A DNA stretch of 64,000 bases from Brasenia schreberi (lineage: Eukaryota; Streptophyta; Magnoliopsida; Nymphaeales; Cabombaceae): positions 6,880,001 through 6,944,000 of the forward strand of contig JAYKKT010000046.1 in NCBI GenBank assembly GCA_036023115.1, given 5' to 3'. How positions within the stretch are numbered: the first letter of the stretch is position 1; each line of letters opens with the position of its first letter. Made by a program: the position numbers and the translations under genes. Positions 25,901-37,502 of the stretch are shown here, in pieces. The notes under the pieces were generated by a model. That model was given only the letters and a program-made list of their open reading frames with translations. It ran no database searches and was not told the DNA's origin.

Positions 25901-28900
25901 TGCAACAACATCATATAGGAGCTGAAGATTTTGATTTTGAAGCAGAAGGTAATGAGAAACTTTGAATCTTAATTAAGGAGAAGATAAAGATTATTTAGTT
26001 AATGATCCTAATACAAATTTACAATATGTAAAATGTAAATGTATTTTATTTTTTTCTTCAAAATATGTAAATTTGGATGCAATTGTTCAATGTTGATTGC
26101 TTAATATGTACTAAACTTTGCATTATATGAATTCAAAGCAATTTCCATATTTTTCCTAATTTTCCTCATTTTTTCTGATTTTTTTCGGATTTTTACTAAT
26201 TTTCCTGATTTTTTAAAAATAATTTTCTATTTTTTAATGTTAAATTCTGATACGATACACTACGCTACGATATGCCCGTATCATGGAGCCCAGCGATACA
26301 TGTCAGACAACACTGGGTGTTACTCCTAATTTGTTTCTAATAACCTCATTATGTATGCAGTCTTTTCTTATATGACCACTCATCCATCTCAACATCTTCA
26401 TTTCTGTCACAAATATCTTTTGTACATGTTGATGGTTACCTGCCCAACACTCAGAACCATAAAACATTGCAGGTCTAATTGCTGCTCTATAATATTTACC
26501 TTTTAACTTTAATGGTATCTTCTTAAGTTCTTATCACAAAGAATACTTGAAGCTCCTCTCCATTTTAACCAACCAGCATTATTCCATCTCCATCAATTCT
26601 TCCATTTGTTATGACATACTTGTCAGATAAAAATTATCACTGATTTATTGAGTTTGGCACTATCCTTAGAAAGTTGTTATGAGTATAGCCTTGAGTCTTG
26701 TTTTCTCAGGAGATATATTCTCAATTTTTTTAAAATCTAGTAACTGGGTATGGTGGCAAGTGTGCCCCTGACATCATATATTTTTATGGTCACTGATTTG
26801 AACAATTTACGACAATGTTTCTGGTGGAGGCCATGAGGAGGATGCATCTTGACTAAAGGGTTAGCCTCTCGCATTCCATGTCTCTCTAACTTGTATAAAG
26901 TATGCATAATACAAGGTTTGCTCCAATAGAAAAATGTGTCATTCATGCATGTTTTCTATTGTGAAATAAGAGACTACATCTATAACTTCAAGTTTTGGAT
27001 CCACATAAGATGGTCTATGAGGTCATAAAATTGAGGATTCTCTATGTATGTGTGTTTGTTTCTCTCACACACACATGAGTGCTTTGTGCCACACATGCAC
27101 ACGTAAATGCTTTGTGCATGTAACATATATTCCTATGTATGCATACCACGTTGTCCAGATTAACCAGTGGTATGGAACTGTATCATGTTCTTTTATTGTT
27201 AATAATTGTTGCTTGATGGCACTAATTCTGATGAATCAATAACATGGCAGCAAAAGTGAGTATGTCAGGTGCTTGGTTTTTGTTCGCGAAGATAGTCTTT
27301 ATGTCTCTACGAACCATGGGTACTTGTATCACGTTCATATTTCTGCTACCGGAAATGTGAGCTGGACTGAAGTTATCAAGGTCTTTGGGAGAGAGCCTAT
27401 CATTTGCATGGACATACTGTCATTCAAGTCTAGCAACTTTCCTCAACAAACTGAAGATTGGGTTGCTCTTGGAGATGGAAAAGGAAATGCAACGATTGTC
27501 AAAACCGTTCTTGGATATTCTGGACATCAAGTTGCTTTTAATCACTATTGGATGGCAGAACAAGAGAGACAGCTTTTGGGGATTTACTGGTGCAAGCCGT
27601 CATGCAGGTAAATGACGTGCTTAATGGACGATCTGCTGGTTTCATTTTCTGCTTGTTCTTTGCCATTCTAAATCAGCTAGAAATCCACATCTTCAGATGT
27701 CTAACTAGTCTTCCCACTCCTACAGCCACCTTTTCACAGCTGATCCCAGTGGGAACTTGAAGTTATGGAGGATCTTTAATTGCCCATCGTTTCCAGATAA
27801 AACTGAAGAACATTGCGAACCACATTTGGTTGCACAGTTTAAGTCATGCTTTGGAGCGCGGATTGTCTGTCTCGATACCTCTCTGAAAGAGGAGGTTATA
27901 TGCTCCTTTTGTGTAGCTTACACACTTTCATCTGGCTTGTGTTTGATCTTTGTTCCAAAATTTATTTTTGCTTCAAATGGGTTACTGTGTTAACCTTCTA
28001 GGTATATGGTTACTGTACAATTTTTGATCTTGATCCTGTTCTTTGCTTACTATTTATCTTATCATTCTTATCAATTACGTGATTAAACTGTCAGAGCCAC
28101 AATATTGCATACATTTGTTAGTCATGTACTTACCAGGTCCACAAGTTTTATGTGATACAGTTTGGAAATACCAACCATAAGTTTACAACAACAACAACAA
28201 CTAAGCCTTTTCCCATACTAGACGGGGTCGGCTACATGGATTCTTTGTTTCCACAGATCCCTATCGTGAGCCATGTTAGCAGTTAACTCACAATAAGCTA
28301 GAACATTCTTTATTGTTTCTTTCCAACACTTTTGTGGTCGTCCTCTAGCTCTTTTAATACTTTCCGAATTTAGTTTTTCATACCTTCTTACAGGTTCTTC
28401 TTTTGATCTTCTTTCTATATGTCCAAACCATCTTAAACGATATTCTCTCATTTTATCCTCTATTGGTGCCACTCCTAATTTGTTTATAATAACCTCATTA
28501 TGTATATGGTCTTTTCTTGTATGACCACTCATCCATCTCAACATCTTCATTTCTGTCACAGACATCTTTTGTACATGTTTATGATTAACTGCCCAACACT
28601 CACAACCATAAAACATGGCAGGCCTAATTGCTGCTCTATAATATTTACCTTTTAACTTTAATGGTATCTTCTTATCACAAAGAATACTTGATGCTCCTCT
28701 CCATTTTAACCAACCAGCATTAATTCTATGCGTTACATCTCCATCAATTCTTCCATCACTCTGAAAAATTAACCCTAGGTATTTAAAACTTTCCTTTTGG
28801 GGTATGCAATGTGTACCAATTTTAATTTCTATGTCCTCTGAGGTAACCAAATGATCAAACTTACATTCCATATATTCTGTCTTTGTTCTACTAAGTCGGA

Positions 28901-31900
28901 GGCCTTTGCTTTCTAATGTTTCTCTCCATAGTTCCAATTTTCTATTAACTTTTTCCTTACACTCCTCCACTAATACAATGTCATCTGCAAATAACATACA
29001 CCAAGGTACTTCATCTTGAATATGTTTTGTTAACTCATCAATCACCATTATAAATAAGTATGGACTTAAAGTTGATCCTTGATGTAACCCAATATTAACT
29101 TCAAAGAAGTCTGTCATTCCTTCATGAGTCCTCACACATGTTTTTGCACCATCATACATGTCTCTTATAAGGTTAATGTCTGTCAATGGGATACCTCTTT
29201 TTTCTAAAGTTCTCCAAAGAACCTCCCTCAATACTCTATCATAACCTGAAATTATTGGCTGAGTTATTCTTTAGTACACCAGTCTGTCATGACTTGCATA
29301 TAATTTCATCATAGGGTTGAGGTTGCTACCCTCATTCCTTCGAGTTTGACATAGGAAAAGAAAACATGGAATTTGGATGAGTAACATGTTTGAGGGACAT
29401 TTATAAACAAAGAATTAGAGATCAGATGTGTATTTAAAAGTCATAAAGTCGCTATTTTATTCACAAAAAGTACCAACTCTGTAGTGGCAACTAAAGTTTC
29501 AAGACTCGTGCACGGTCCTTAGCATGTGCACTTCATGATGGCTATTGGATTTACGTTGTTGGTGTTCATATGTGGGAGATGCTGCTCATATGCTCCTTTT
29601 ATCGGAACAGATGTGCTTTATTGCTGGTATCTAGTTGTATATAGCATTCTTGCGGTGTTGTACATCTAGGGGATGGTAGGACGTAGGGAGAAATGCATGT
29701 GTATATATTTGTGTAATGTTTTTTCTTACATCTGCCACCTGTTTTTGCTGACCTTTTCCCCTCTGCTTTCTTCTTTCTTCCTTTCCAAGTCATACGGTGT
29801 ATGGGATCTTGATAAGTGGTTTATTGGATGGAGCTCTTTCATGTTATTAAACTATCTTGTTTCATAGAAGTTCATAGAGAAGATGTTTTTATCATATTCT
29901 TGAGCAAAGCTGTATATGATGGTTCCTTTTTGGAAAAGTATGATGGTATAGAAGGCAATCTTGATTCTTGACATGATTTTGTCTTTGTGATTAGTCACAA
30001 GGACATGAAACTTATAGGGTTCAAATGGATGGGACCAATTAAGGCAAGGGGACACATGCTTGTTATCTATGATTAATCACTTTTTGAAGAAGCCATGTTG
30101 ATGGCATGAATTCACGATTTTGTGTCTAATTTTCCCTAAAAAAATCAGGCCAATTTTGTTGGGCATGCCAGTTCGTAGTGGGTTGTTACTAGTACCTTGA
30201 AGCCTGAAAGTTGTCAGAAAAGTTGTTGACCATCTTCTGCATGAAGTTATCTGTGCAGGTTCCACATGAAGTTCGAAGAAACAAGGGCCTGGGTTGAAAT
30301 GAATGCATTTTTGTTGTTCACTGGTCCTTGTGGTAGCCAAAGTGAGTGCAGTGATTCGATTGTTCACTTTTACCAGAAATTGCCCGTTGGAGCCTATGCA
30401 CCAGTCCTCCAAAACGCTTAAGGGGTCTTTAAGAGCCTAGTTTATCATATAATATCACAATTAATTATAGGAAATAACAGAAGGCATCAAACACACTTCA
30501 CAAACATGAAAACAATCGGAAAACGCAGAATTATATAGGTAACTTTATTTTTAAAAAGAAAAAAATAGTGCTTATGCTTCCTGACTAAAAGCTTAAGCAG
30601 GACCTCAGCCCAAACCTCAGAAAAAAGCTTGCATGCACCTTCTTATAACTAAATTTGTGTTCTGATGACCCTGGCAGCTATGCTGTGGACACTTCGGTAC
30701 TAACAAATATGCCATATGTTTTGGATATGACATGGAAATGCTAGTGGATGTTTTCCATTGTAAAAAAGGAGTCAACAAGTATTTGCTATATTCCTAGCGG
30801 TATTTTAGTTTTTGAGTATGTGATATCAAATGGAAAGAGCTTCCCTATTGTATAATTTCCATGTGCAATCGAATATAGAGCGAATGCTTAAGTGGAACTG
30901 CAATACTTGAATTTTTAACCATGTTTGCCTCCTTTCTTTGCTGTCCTATAGATGCTTGTATGTGGAGATCAACGTGGTAATATCATTCTCTTCTCTATGA
31001 GTGAAAGGATTTCCACGTCTATTATGATGGAACCAGAGAACAGGATACCACCATGTTCTTATTTTAAAGGTGCTCATGGGATCTCAAGTGTCACTAGCAT
31101 ATCCATTTCTACGTTCAACTGTGACCAAGTTGTCATATCTTCAGTACGTTCTTCAATCTTGATTAAGCATTGCATTATAAGTTCTCTTTCTGTCAACATG
31201 ACACGACTGTGTTAAGCAGACTGGAAAGGATGGATGCATATGTTATTTTCTGTATGGGGGACGAAATGGGCCATCTAGAAGCTTAAACTTTGTGGGATTG
31301 AAAAGAATCAAGGAAATAACTGCTGTTGAATCTTTTCGTGCTTCTGGTCTGCAAGAGTTGGGTAATGGTGCCTATGCAATAGGTTTTGCTTCTGCGGAGT
31401 TTATCATTTGGGACTTGGTCAATGAAGTTAAGGTACCTAGACAATCTTTTGTTTGATCTTTCTTTTCAATTGCATCCACTTGCGAAGGGTTTTCTTGTTC
31501 TTGTAGATTCTCCAAGTTCCCTGTGGTGGATGGCGGCGTCCTCATTCTTATTTCCTTGGTCATACACCAGAGGTGCAAAGATGTTTTGCATTTGTCAAGG
31601 TGTGTAATCATTCGCATGGTTACAATATGCTTAGAGCCACATGGAATATCTTGCAGATATGGTTAATTATATGGATGATCTTTTCTAACAATTTGGAGCA
31701 ATATCCTTTTGCTGTTTGATAGCTGAGTTAGTATCTTTGCTTGATCAATGTGGCTATACTTTTGATAATTTGTTTCTATGGATAAAGTGTTGGAATAGAA
31801 GTTAAAACAATAAAACATGATTTTCTTTTGAAGTTAAATGCTACTATGATACAAGATCAAGCTCAATGGCTGATCATAATCCATCTAAGCAGTTCCATTT

Positions 31901-34900
31901 AGTGTGGGAAAAGGCTTGTTTTATTGACTTTTTTATCTGATGTCTTTATTATGCAATTATAGTCAGGCACACACACTCGCACCTGCTTGTTTGTTTGTTT
32001 ATATTTGGTTCACTTGTAGAAATATGGAATTGGTAAGCTTGAATCTTTACCTTTGGTGGTTCAAATTAATGTGTAAACTAGTCTCTTTTACTACATTTAA
32101 TTGTTAATAAATTCATATTATCTGTTTACCAACCTTAAAAAACTCTGAGGAAGTTAAATGAGGTTCTTTTTGCCATTTTTAGACTTGTTCTTTCTGTGTA
32201 AAGGTAAAATTCTCATTTTTCTCAAGAAAGGGAGAGGGGCCAGCCAACTTAGTAACTAACCACAGGATGTGTTTTAACGATACAATAAACAGCATATGCA
32301 TTTGGATTACCATTGCCATATGGATTTTATTTAGGAAAAGATTTTGGGTGGCTTCTGTTCAACAATCCTTGTCACTATGAATTAAGTTTTGGAGTGCCTC
32401 CTTTCTGTTCTGGCTTCTCAGAACATCCCACGTATACATCTGGGCAAGGGTAAAGTGTCTTCCAAGGCCCATCTAGTATATAAGTGATGATTGTTGGGAA
32501 ATTCTGATATTAGGTTATGCTGATTAACGGGCATTTGTACAGCTAAGGATCAGGTTTTCTTTCCCCGTTGGATGTTCCTTTTGTTTCAGAGTTGCATGTT
32601 TTCTTTCTCGTGGCACATTCATTTTGTGCGTCCTTCAGTTCTTCTGTTTGATTCCAGGACCATGTCATACATGTTCATAGAGTCTGGGAGCCAACTAATG
32701 ATAATAAGTTGCTGCCTCAGCTTGTGCATATGCAATTTCATGGGAGAGAAATCCACTCTCTCTGTTTTATAGCTTCTGCATTGCTACCCTTGGCATGCCA
32801 AAATAACAACCCATCAAGGAAGATCTGCTGGATCGCTACTGGAAGTGAAGATGGAACTGTGCGGTTAACAAGGTCTGTAACTAATTTGTGCATTTTAGCT
32901 CAGTATCTTTGTTCTATGCAATATCATGCTAGTATATACTTTTTTAATAACTATCTAACCTGGAAAAGGATAAAGATGACAAAAGCTAGGGTTTTAGGTA
33001 GAAGGGGAAAATAAATATTGGTGATGGCAGTGTAGGCAGTTGAAGAGTGGAAAAGTAGTGGGAAATGAGTCAGAGAGAATAGAAGTGTGTCCAGTGATTT
33101 ATGGATAAGAGAGAAGGGAAGCATGTCAGCATTACAATATCTGTGAAAAGAAGGAACATGGCTAACATAATGATGCTAGCTGGGGGTCACTGTCATATAT
33201 GGTTGCGCCTTAGAGAGAGAGGGAGAGGGAGGGGCTTAACTTTGAGTTTTGAGCTTTTCAGTTATTCAAGATTATTCTTATCGTACAATGGTGCTTTTCT
33301 CATTTCACCCAAACTCATTGGGAAAGTATGTATAGCGCTTCTTTTCAAAACATTTGTCTATTCTTGTCAGCAATGGAAATTACATATATTTATTCTCCCA
33401 TGTAGTCAGAATACCACCAAATGTGGCTATTTTCTCAAGTCAACCTGTATTGTGTAGGTATGCTCCTGCTGGTGTGGGGAATTGGTCCTTATCCAAGTTA
33501 CTTGGAGAGCATGTTGGTGGATCTGCTGTCAGATCCATTTGCTTTGTAGAAAAGGCACATTCCTTGGATGACAAGGATGAGAAATATCTTGGCCAAACAG
33601 AAACTTCTCGACATGCAATAGAAGATTCCCCTTTACTCATTTCTGCTGGTGCAAAAAGAGTGCTGACGTGTTGGCTCTTCCAATATAGAACGTCTGAGTC
33701 ATGTGAAACACTTAATGATGTAGCTGCAGAAAGAACTTCAAGTCTCTTGGACTCTTCAGAAGAGCAATGTGCATCAATAACTTTCCATTGGCTTTCTGGT
33801 CACATGCCATCAAAGTTCTCGAGCACACGCAAAAGACTGAATAATAGAGATCCCCTTGGGATTGTTGGAAATGTTTGCACTAATAGCTCAGAAACTGTTA
33901 GCTCTCTTGTTGCAGAGAATGGGGAAACTGCCTCCAAACTTTTGCATCTTGAAGAGAGTGAAAACGACTGGAGATATCTGTCTGTGACTGCTTTTCTTGT
34001 CAGGAGTACCGATTCCCTGTAAGTGACATATTCATTCTGTTCCATTTCTAATGTGAAACTGGAACATGCTTTTTTACATGGCTTTTGATGAAACCTTTAC
34101 TTTGAATCTCAGGTTGCTAGCTTGTTTTGTTGTGGTCTCGTGTTCAGATGCCACACTTACATTACGTGCTCTCCTTTTGCCCTGCCGGCTATGGTATGAA
34201 TCCAGTCTACGAGTTGTGGATTGTAATGATACTAATTTCCTTTCTTATTTTATTTGCTAAATAACGTTTACTTCTACTGTTTTGTAAAGGCCTCATTCTA
34301 GGAGAAAAAATATATAAGATTTCTTTGGTGTCTTTTGTAGGTTCGATGTTGCTATGCTAGTTCCTCAAACTTCCCCTATATTGGCATTGCACCATATCGT
34401 CATTCCTACAGTTACTGATGGTCAGTATAAGATTTTCTGTATCAATTTGTACGATTAGCGGCTTGCAGTTTGAATGTTTTACAGAAGCACATATCATCAA
34501 CATTTCCATATATCTAAATCCCCCCAACTTCTCTGAATATCTGTCTGGCACCTGTTCGTGACATGCTTCCCTCTTTTTGTGGAGAGAGGAGAGGATGACA
34601 CATTTTTCAAAATTTATATTGATTGAAATGTGAATGTTTCAGTATTATTTTATCTATGTTAAAACTTATATGTCAATCATGAATCCAAGTGTCACCTGTG
34701 ACACTGCCAAAATTTGCGGGTCTCAAGATAGACAGACTAATCCAGAAATGAAATTAATGTGCACAACTTAGCTTGTGATTTAGCTTTCACCAATTGCCAG
34801 GTTGCTTCTGAGGTGAATCACTTTTGCACTTACTCTTTTTCACTGTTCACTTGTGCTGCTCTCCTCATCAATTGTAGCCTCTATACATGGTTCATGACCT

Positions 34901-37502
34901 ACTTGCTTACATCCATATGTATGTATGTATGTATATATGTATCTATATACACAAAGTGCACTTATGTTTGTAAAGTATACCGACATACATTTGTCTGTTT
35001 GGAGTTGAAGCTGACCTGTCAAAGATTCAGTTCTCATGAAATGTGTGTAAAGGAGGGCCATGCAAATCTACAAAAGGGTCTCAGCTTCACAGCTCAGTAG
35101 AGTAAAGTTCCAGCTCAAATTGCAGACATAAAAAAGAAATCCAATATCCTGTTTTGACAGAAATCATGGAAGTCATGCACAAACTCAGTGTGGCAAGTTC
35201 TAAATGGCAGGAAGGTCTCATGGTATATTCAGATTTTGAGCCCCTGAAAGTGAATGTCGTGCTACCTTTGCAATTGATTTTATTAGTTTCATACTGTGGC
35301 ACACGTTCTTGTTGATGTCAAATTCTTGTGCAGGTCCTCTTGAATGAATTTGCTCAACTTTAAAAAGCTCAATCATGAAAATTCTAGATTTAGGTCATTT
35401 TTCATGAGTTTGGGTAGTGTGTCAGACTTTCTAGTGACAAATCAAATCTTTATGCAACACCTTCTCTCTCTCTATATATATATATATATGCATGTATTTG
35501 TGTGCTTGTGAGTATGTGTGTGTATGTATATATTTCTCCACTGCAAGAACTTCAATTTCATGGATTTTAGAGTGCAAGTCCTTAAAGGGTACACATGATT
35601 CTGGGTACAGACAAATGCACATGTATGCATGTGTCTCATGCAACGGTTCTCTAAAAGCAACCAAAACTTACCTCACTTATCAGCGATATATGCATGCAAA
35701 TTACAATAGGTTATGTCAAGTTTAAGGGCATTTGTGTCATGTATGGTTCTTTTTGGACTGCAGGGGGTTTGCAACTTGGGAACCGTTTTCTTGTTGTTGG
35801 TGGATCTACAGATGGAAGCATTAGCTTTTGGGACCTAACTGAAACTATCAGATCCTTTATGTTGCATGTATCTGAGATGCAACCCGAAAAGCTCATTGAC
35901 TGCAATAGACGACCTCGCACTGGTAGAGGAAGCCAGGGTGGGAGATGGTGGAGATCATTGACCAAGGACCTAAAGGAAGATAATGCAGTGGAAGTTGAGG
36001 TTAGCCGTGATAACGAAGGTAATAATAGTGTGGCTGGTAACCAAGAGCTGTAAATTGATGATGTTAAAGCAGGTCTACAGTGATTATGTTCAAAACCAAC
36101 AATACTTAACCACTGTTTGACAAGCAAAAAATTGAGACCAAAAGGTTAACTATGTTCAAAATAGTTGCTTTTCTTTAAAGGCAACAAGCTATAGGTAAGT
36201 AACAAAAACAAAAAGGTTTTGGAAACAATCAAATGAACAGTCTTATACGCACTCCTTTGTTGAATATGAAATAGGCTTGTTTGACTTTGGGATTCATATC
36301 TTTTATACGTTAGTAATATTTTACTTTAATTGATTGGTACATACCACCCTTTTCATCTTGCACTTTGTTTGGTCATGTTGAGACTTGAGAATGTTTCTAA
36401 AGGAAAAAGATCCAAAAGCTTGGGTCTTTGTCCTGTGCAACGTCCTGTTAATTTTGATTGAACTCTGCAAGTTGCTCATGGTTTGTGCCAATTAAACAAT
36501 TATTGCTCATTTACAGCTATCATCTTATTGTATAGGAGAGCAGGCTGATCCGATCAACCAACCAAATGAAATTCATGAAGTGCAGCCCTTACATATTATA
36601 GACTCTGTTCATCAGTCTGGGGTCAATTGCCTCCATATATCTCGAGGTAAGGGGAGTGTTTACCATGTGATAAGCGGAGGAGATGATCAGGCAGTGCATT
36701 GCCTGGCTTTTCAATTGGAGTTGCAGCAGATAAATAATGACAGCATGAGAATAAAGGAGCAAAGGAATAACCACTTAATGGACAGAATGTGGTCTTCTCC
36801 TGGTTAGTTTGTTTTTGTATTTTGGCTTTTGATGACTTGTTTGTTGTGATTTTCATATTGTTTCTTTTTTATTAAAGTATCTCCTTAGCCGAAAGCAAAT
36901 TGGAAAAATTTTGTCCAGTGTTGGATGGGCAGGGATTGAAAGCTTTACACCATGAGGTTAAAACGTGCAACTTGAGATGCCTGTATAAAGATGCAGTTGC
37001 CTCTGCACATGGTTCTGCAGTTAAAGGTCATTAATAGTTACACCCATTTATCTTGTTTTGCATTTCGGTTCAAACTATGAGCTAAGCATTGCACTGTTTC
37101 CTCTGTGACGAGAATGTGATCTGCTATAGTTTCTGAGGAAGCTATTGAAATAGTTGCTTGAATTTCCTTTAGGAGTTTGGACAGATGGAGCTTGGGCTTT
37201 CACCACTGGTCTTGATCAGCGAGTACGTTGCTGGCATGTTGGAGAGTCTGGAAAACTGATAGAGTGTGCTCATTTGGTTGTTGATGTGCCTGAACCAGAG
37301 ACTTTAGATGTCCAAGCCCATGAAAGGTCAATAGTCATATGATATTTGAACTCATGTCTCAAAGAATTCGACCAACAATATCCCACAGATTGTGTTTTTT
37401 ATCTTATTCAATTCCAGGAATTGGTATTGGATTGCTGTTGGTGGAAGGGGAATGCAGATGGTTGAGTTTGTGTCCTCCTGTCATGACAATCTTATTTCAT
37501 GA
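16951..37502 (+). CDS. WD40-repeat protein, WDR6/Trm734-like, 22 exons
   Basis: Exons: 16951-17062, 17966-18264, 18411-18534, 19890-19972, 20160-20377, 20503-20626, 24553-24635, 24712-24927, 27251-27607, 27726-27894, 30952-31143, 31220-31432, 31507-31599, 32658-32872, 33458-34018, 34113-34193, 34341-34420, 35764-36018, 36536-36802, 36889-37026, 37173-37326, 37418-37502. All are GT-AG and join in frame to 1372 residues. WD-type blades include [60 protein letters not shown] and [16 protein letters not shown]. The N-terminal [15 protein letters not shown] block and [11 protein letters not shown] point to the WDR6 family. In yeast and human, that family partners the Trm7/FTSJ1 methyltransferase, which 2'-O-methylates position 34 of some tRNAs; the same role here is inference. 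Introns 6, 8 and 10 are swollen by transposons, yet every exon is open. The weakest junction is after 27894 (donor GTTATA). Confidence 0.9.
19104..19290 (-). pseudogene. Fragment of an hnRNP-type RRM exon in WD40 intron 3
   Basis: The minus-strand translation contains [18 protein letters not shown], then [15 protein letters not shown] and [11 protein letters not shown]. This is the order of the first RNA-recognition motif of plant hnRNP A/B-like proteins, including the RNP1 core RGFGFVVF. Only about 60 residues are present; the beginning of the RRM and everything after it are missing, so it is a fragment. It lies antisense to the host gene inside an intron. GTGCGG...GATACG motifs on opposite strands flank it (near 19050 and 19640), which might mark a transposon that captured the exon; that is inference. 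Confidence 0.7.
20684..21061 (-). mobile_element. 5'-truncated RTE-like LINE, copy B
   Basis: This 378-bp insertion in WD40 intron 6 is flanked by perfect 16-bp target duplications CTATTCATCATTCTTA (20668-20683 and 21062-21077). It begins with (CAA)n and the AAGCCTTTTCCC block, so only the 3' end of the element is present, on the minus strand. It is very similar to the matching part of copy A, with scattered differences. Confidence 0.9.
21109..23994 (+). mobile_element. Near full-length, inactivated RTE-like LINE, copy C
   Basis: The 2.9-kb insertion in WD40 intron 6 is flanked by 13-bp target duplications TTATCTTATTTTC (21096-21108 and 23995-24007). It ends in (GTT)n. The coding part begins with the endonuclease ([30 protein letters not shown]; 21151-21777), continues through the reverse transcriptase ([38 protein letters not shown]) and the C-terminal region to about 23960. 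It is dead: stops interrupt the frame at 22601, 22891, 23104, 23182 and 23386, there is a frameshift near 22670, and the catalytic motif reads FAYD. Assignment to the RTE clade rests on domain order, these motifs and the trinucleotide tail. Confidence 0.9.
25388..26606 (-). mobile_element. 5'-truncated RTE-like LINE, copy D, split by a hAT-like element
   Basis: Left part 25388-25679, right part 26324-26606, in WD40 intron 8. The 15-bp target duplications are TGTTATGGCATACTT (25373-25387) and TGTTATGACATACTT (26607-26621), one mismatch. It begins with a (CAA)n-like tail and AAGCCTTTTCCC on the + strand. The interrupting element lies at 25680-26315. Confidence 0.85.
25680..26315. mobile_element. 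Non-autonomous hAT-like element nested in LINE copy D
   Basis: The 636-bp insertion is flanked by GGTGTCAC (25672-25679) and GGTGTTAC (26316-26323), an 8-bp target duplication with one difference. The left end is CAGTGTTATCCGTA; the reverse complement of the right end is CAGTGTTGTCTGACA, so short terminal inverted repeats starting CAGTGTT are visible. TATCGTA/TACGATA words cluster beneath both ends. An 8-bp duplication with CAG-starting ends is typical of hAT transposons. A short open stretch near 25830-25965 ([17 protein letters not shown]) could be a scrap of a transposase end, but I cannot confirm this. Confidence 0.8.
28184..29244 (-). mobile_element. 5'-truncated RTE-like LINE, copy E, with open RT frame
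   Basis: It starts with (CAA)n and AAGCCTTTTCCC on the + strand, in WD40 intron 10. A frame of 337 residues (29231 down to 28218) is open from the middle of the reverse transcriptase to the C-terminal end. It includes [13 protein letters not shown], an intact FADD catalytic motif, [20 protein letters not shown] and [11 protein letters not shown]. Identity with copy C stops at a TTATGATAG block, so the 5' half is missing. I found no clear target duplication. Confidence 0.85.
31878..31921 (+). repeat. Relic of a LINE 3' end
   Basis: AATCCATCTAAG followed by TTTAGTGTGGGAAAAGGCTTG resembles the end of the LINE family (AATCCATGTAGC ... CTAGTATGGGAAAAGGCTTAG) with substitutions. It is a short, old remnant in WD40 intron 13. 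Confidence 0.45.

Noticed and set aside
28150..29260. Target-site duplication for LINE copy E
   Set aside because: I compared the sequences on both sides of the insertion and found only a trivial ATAA match, so none is claimed.
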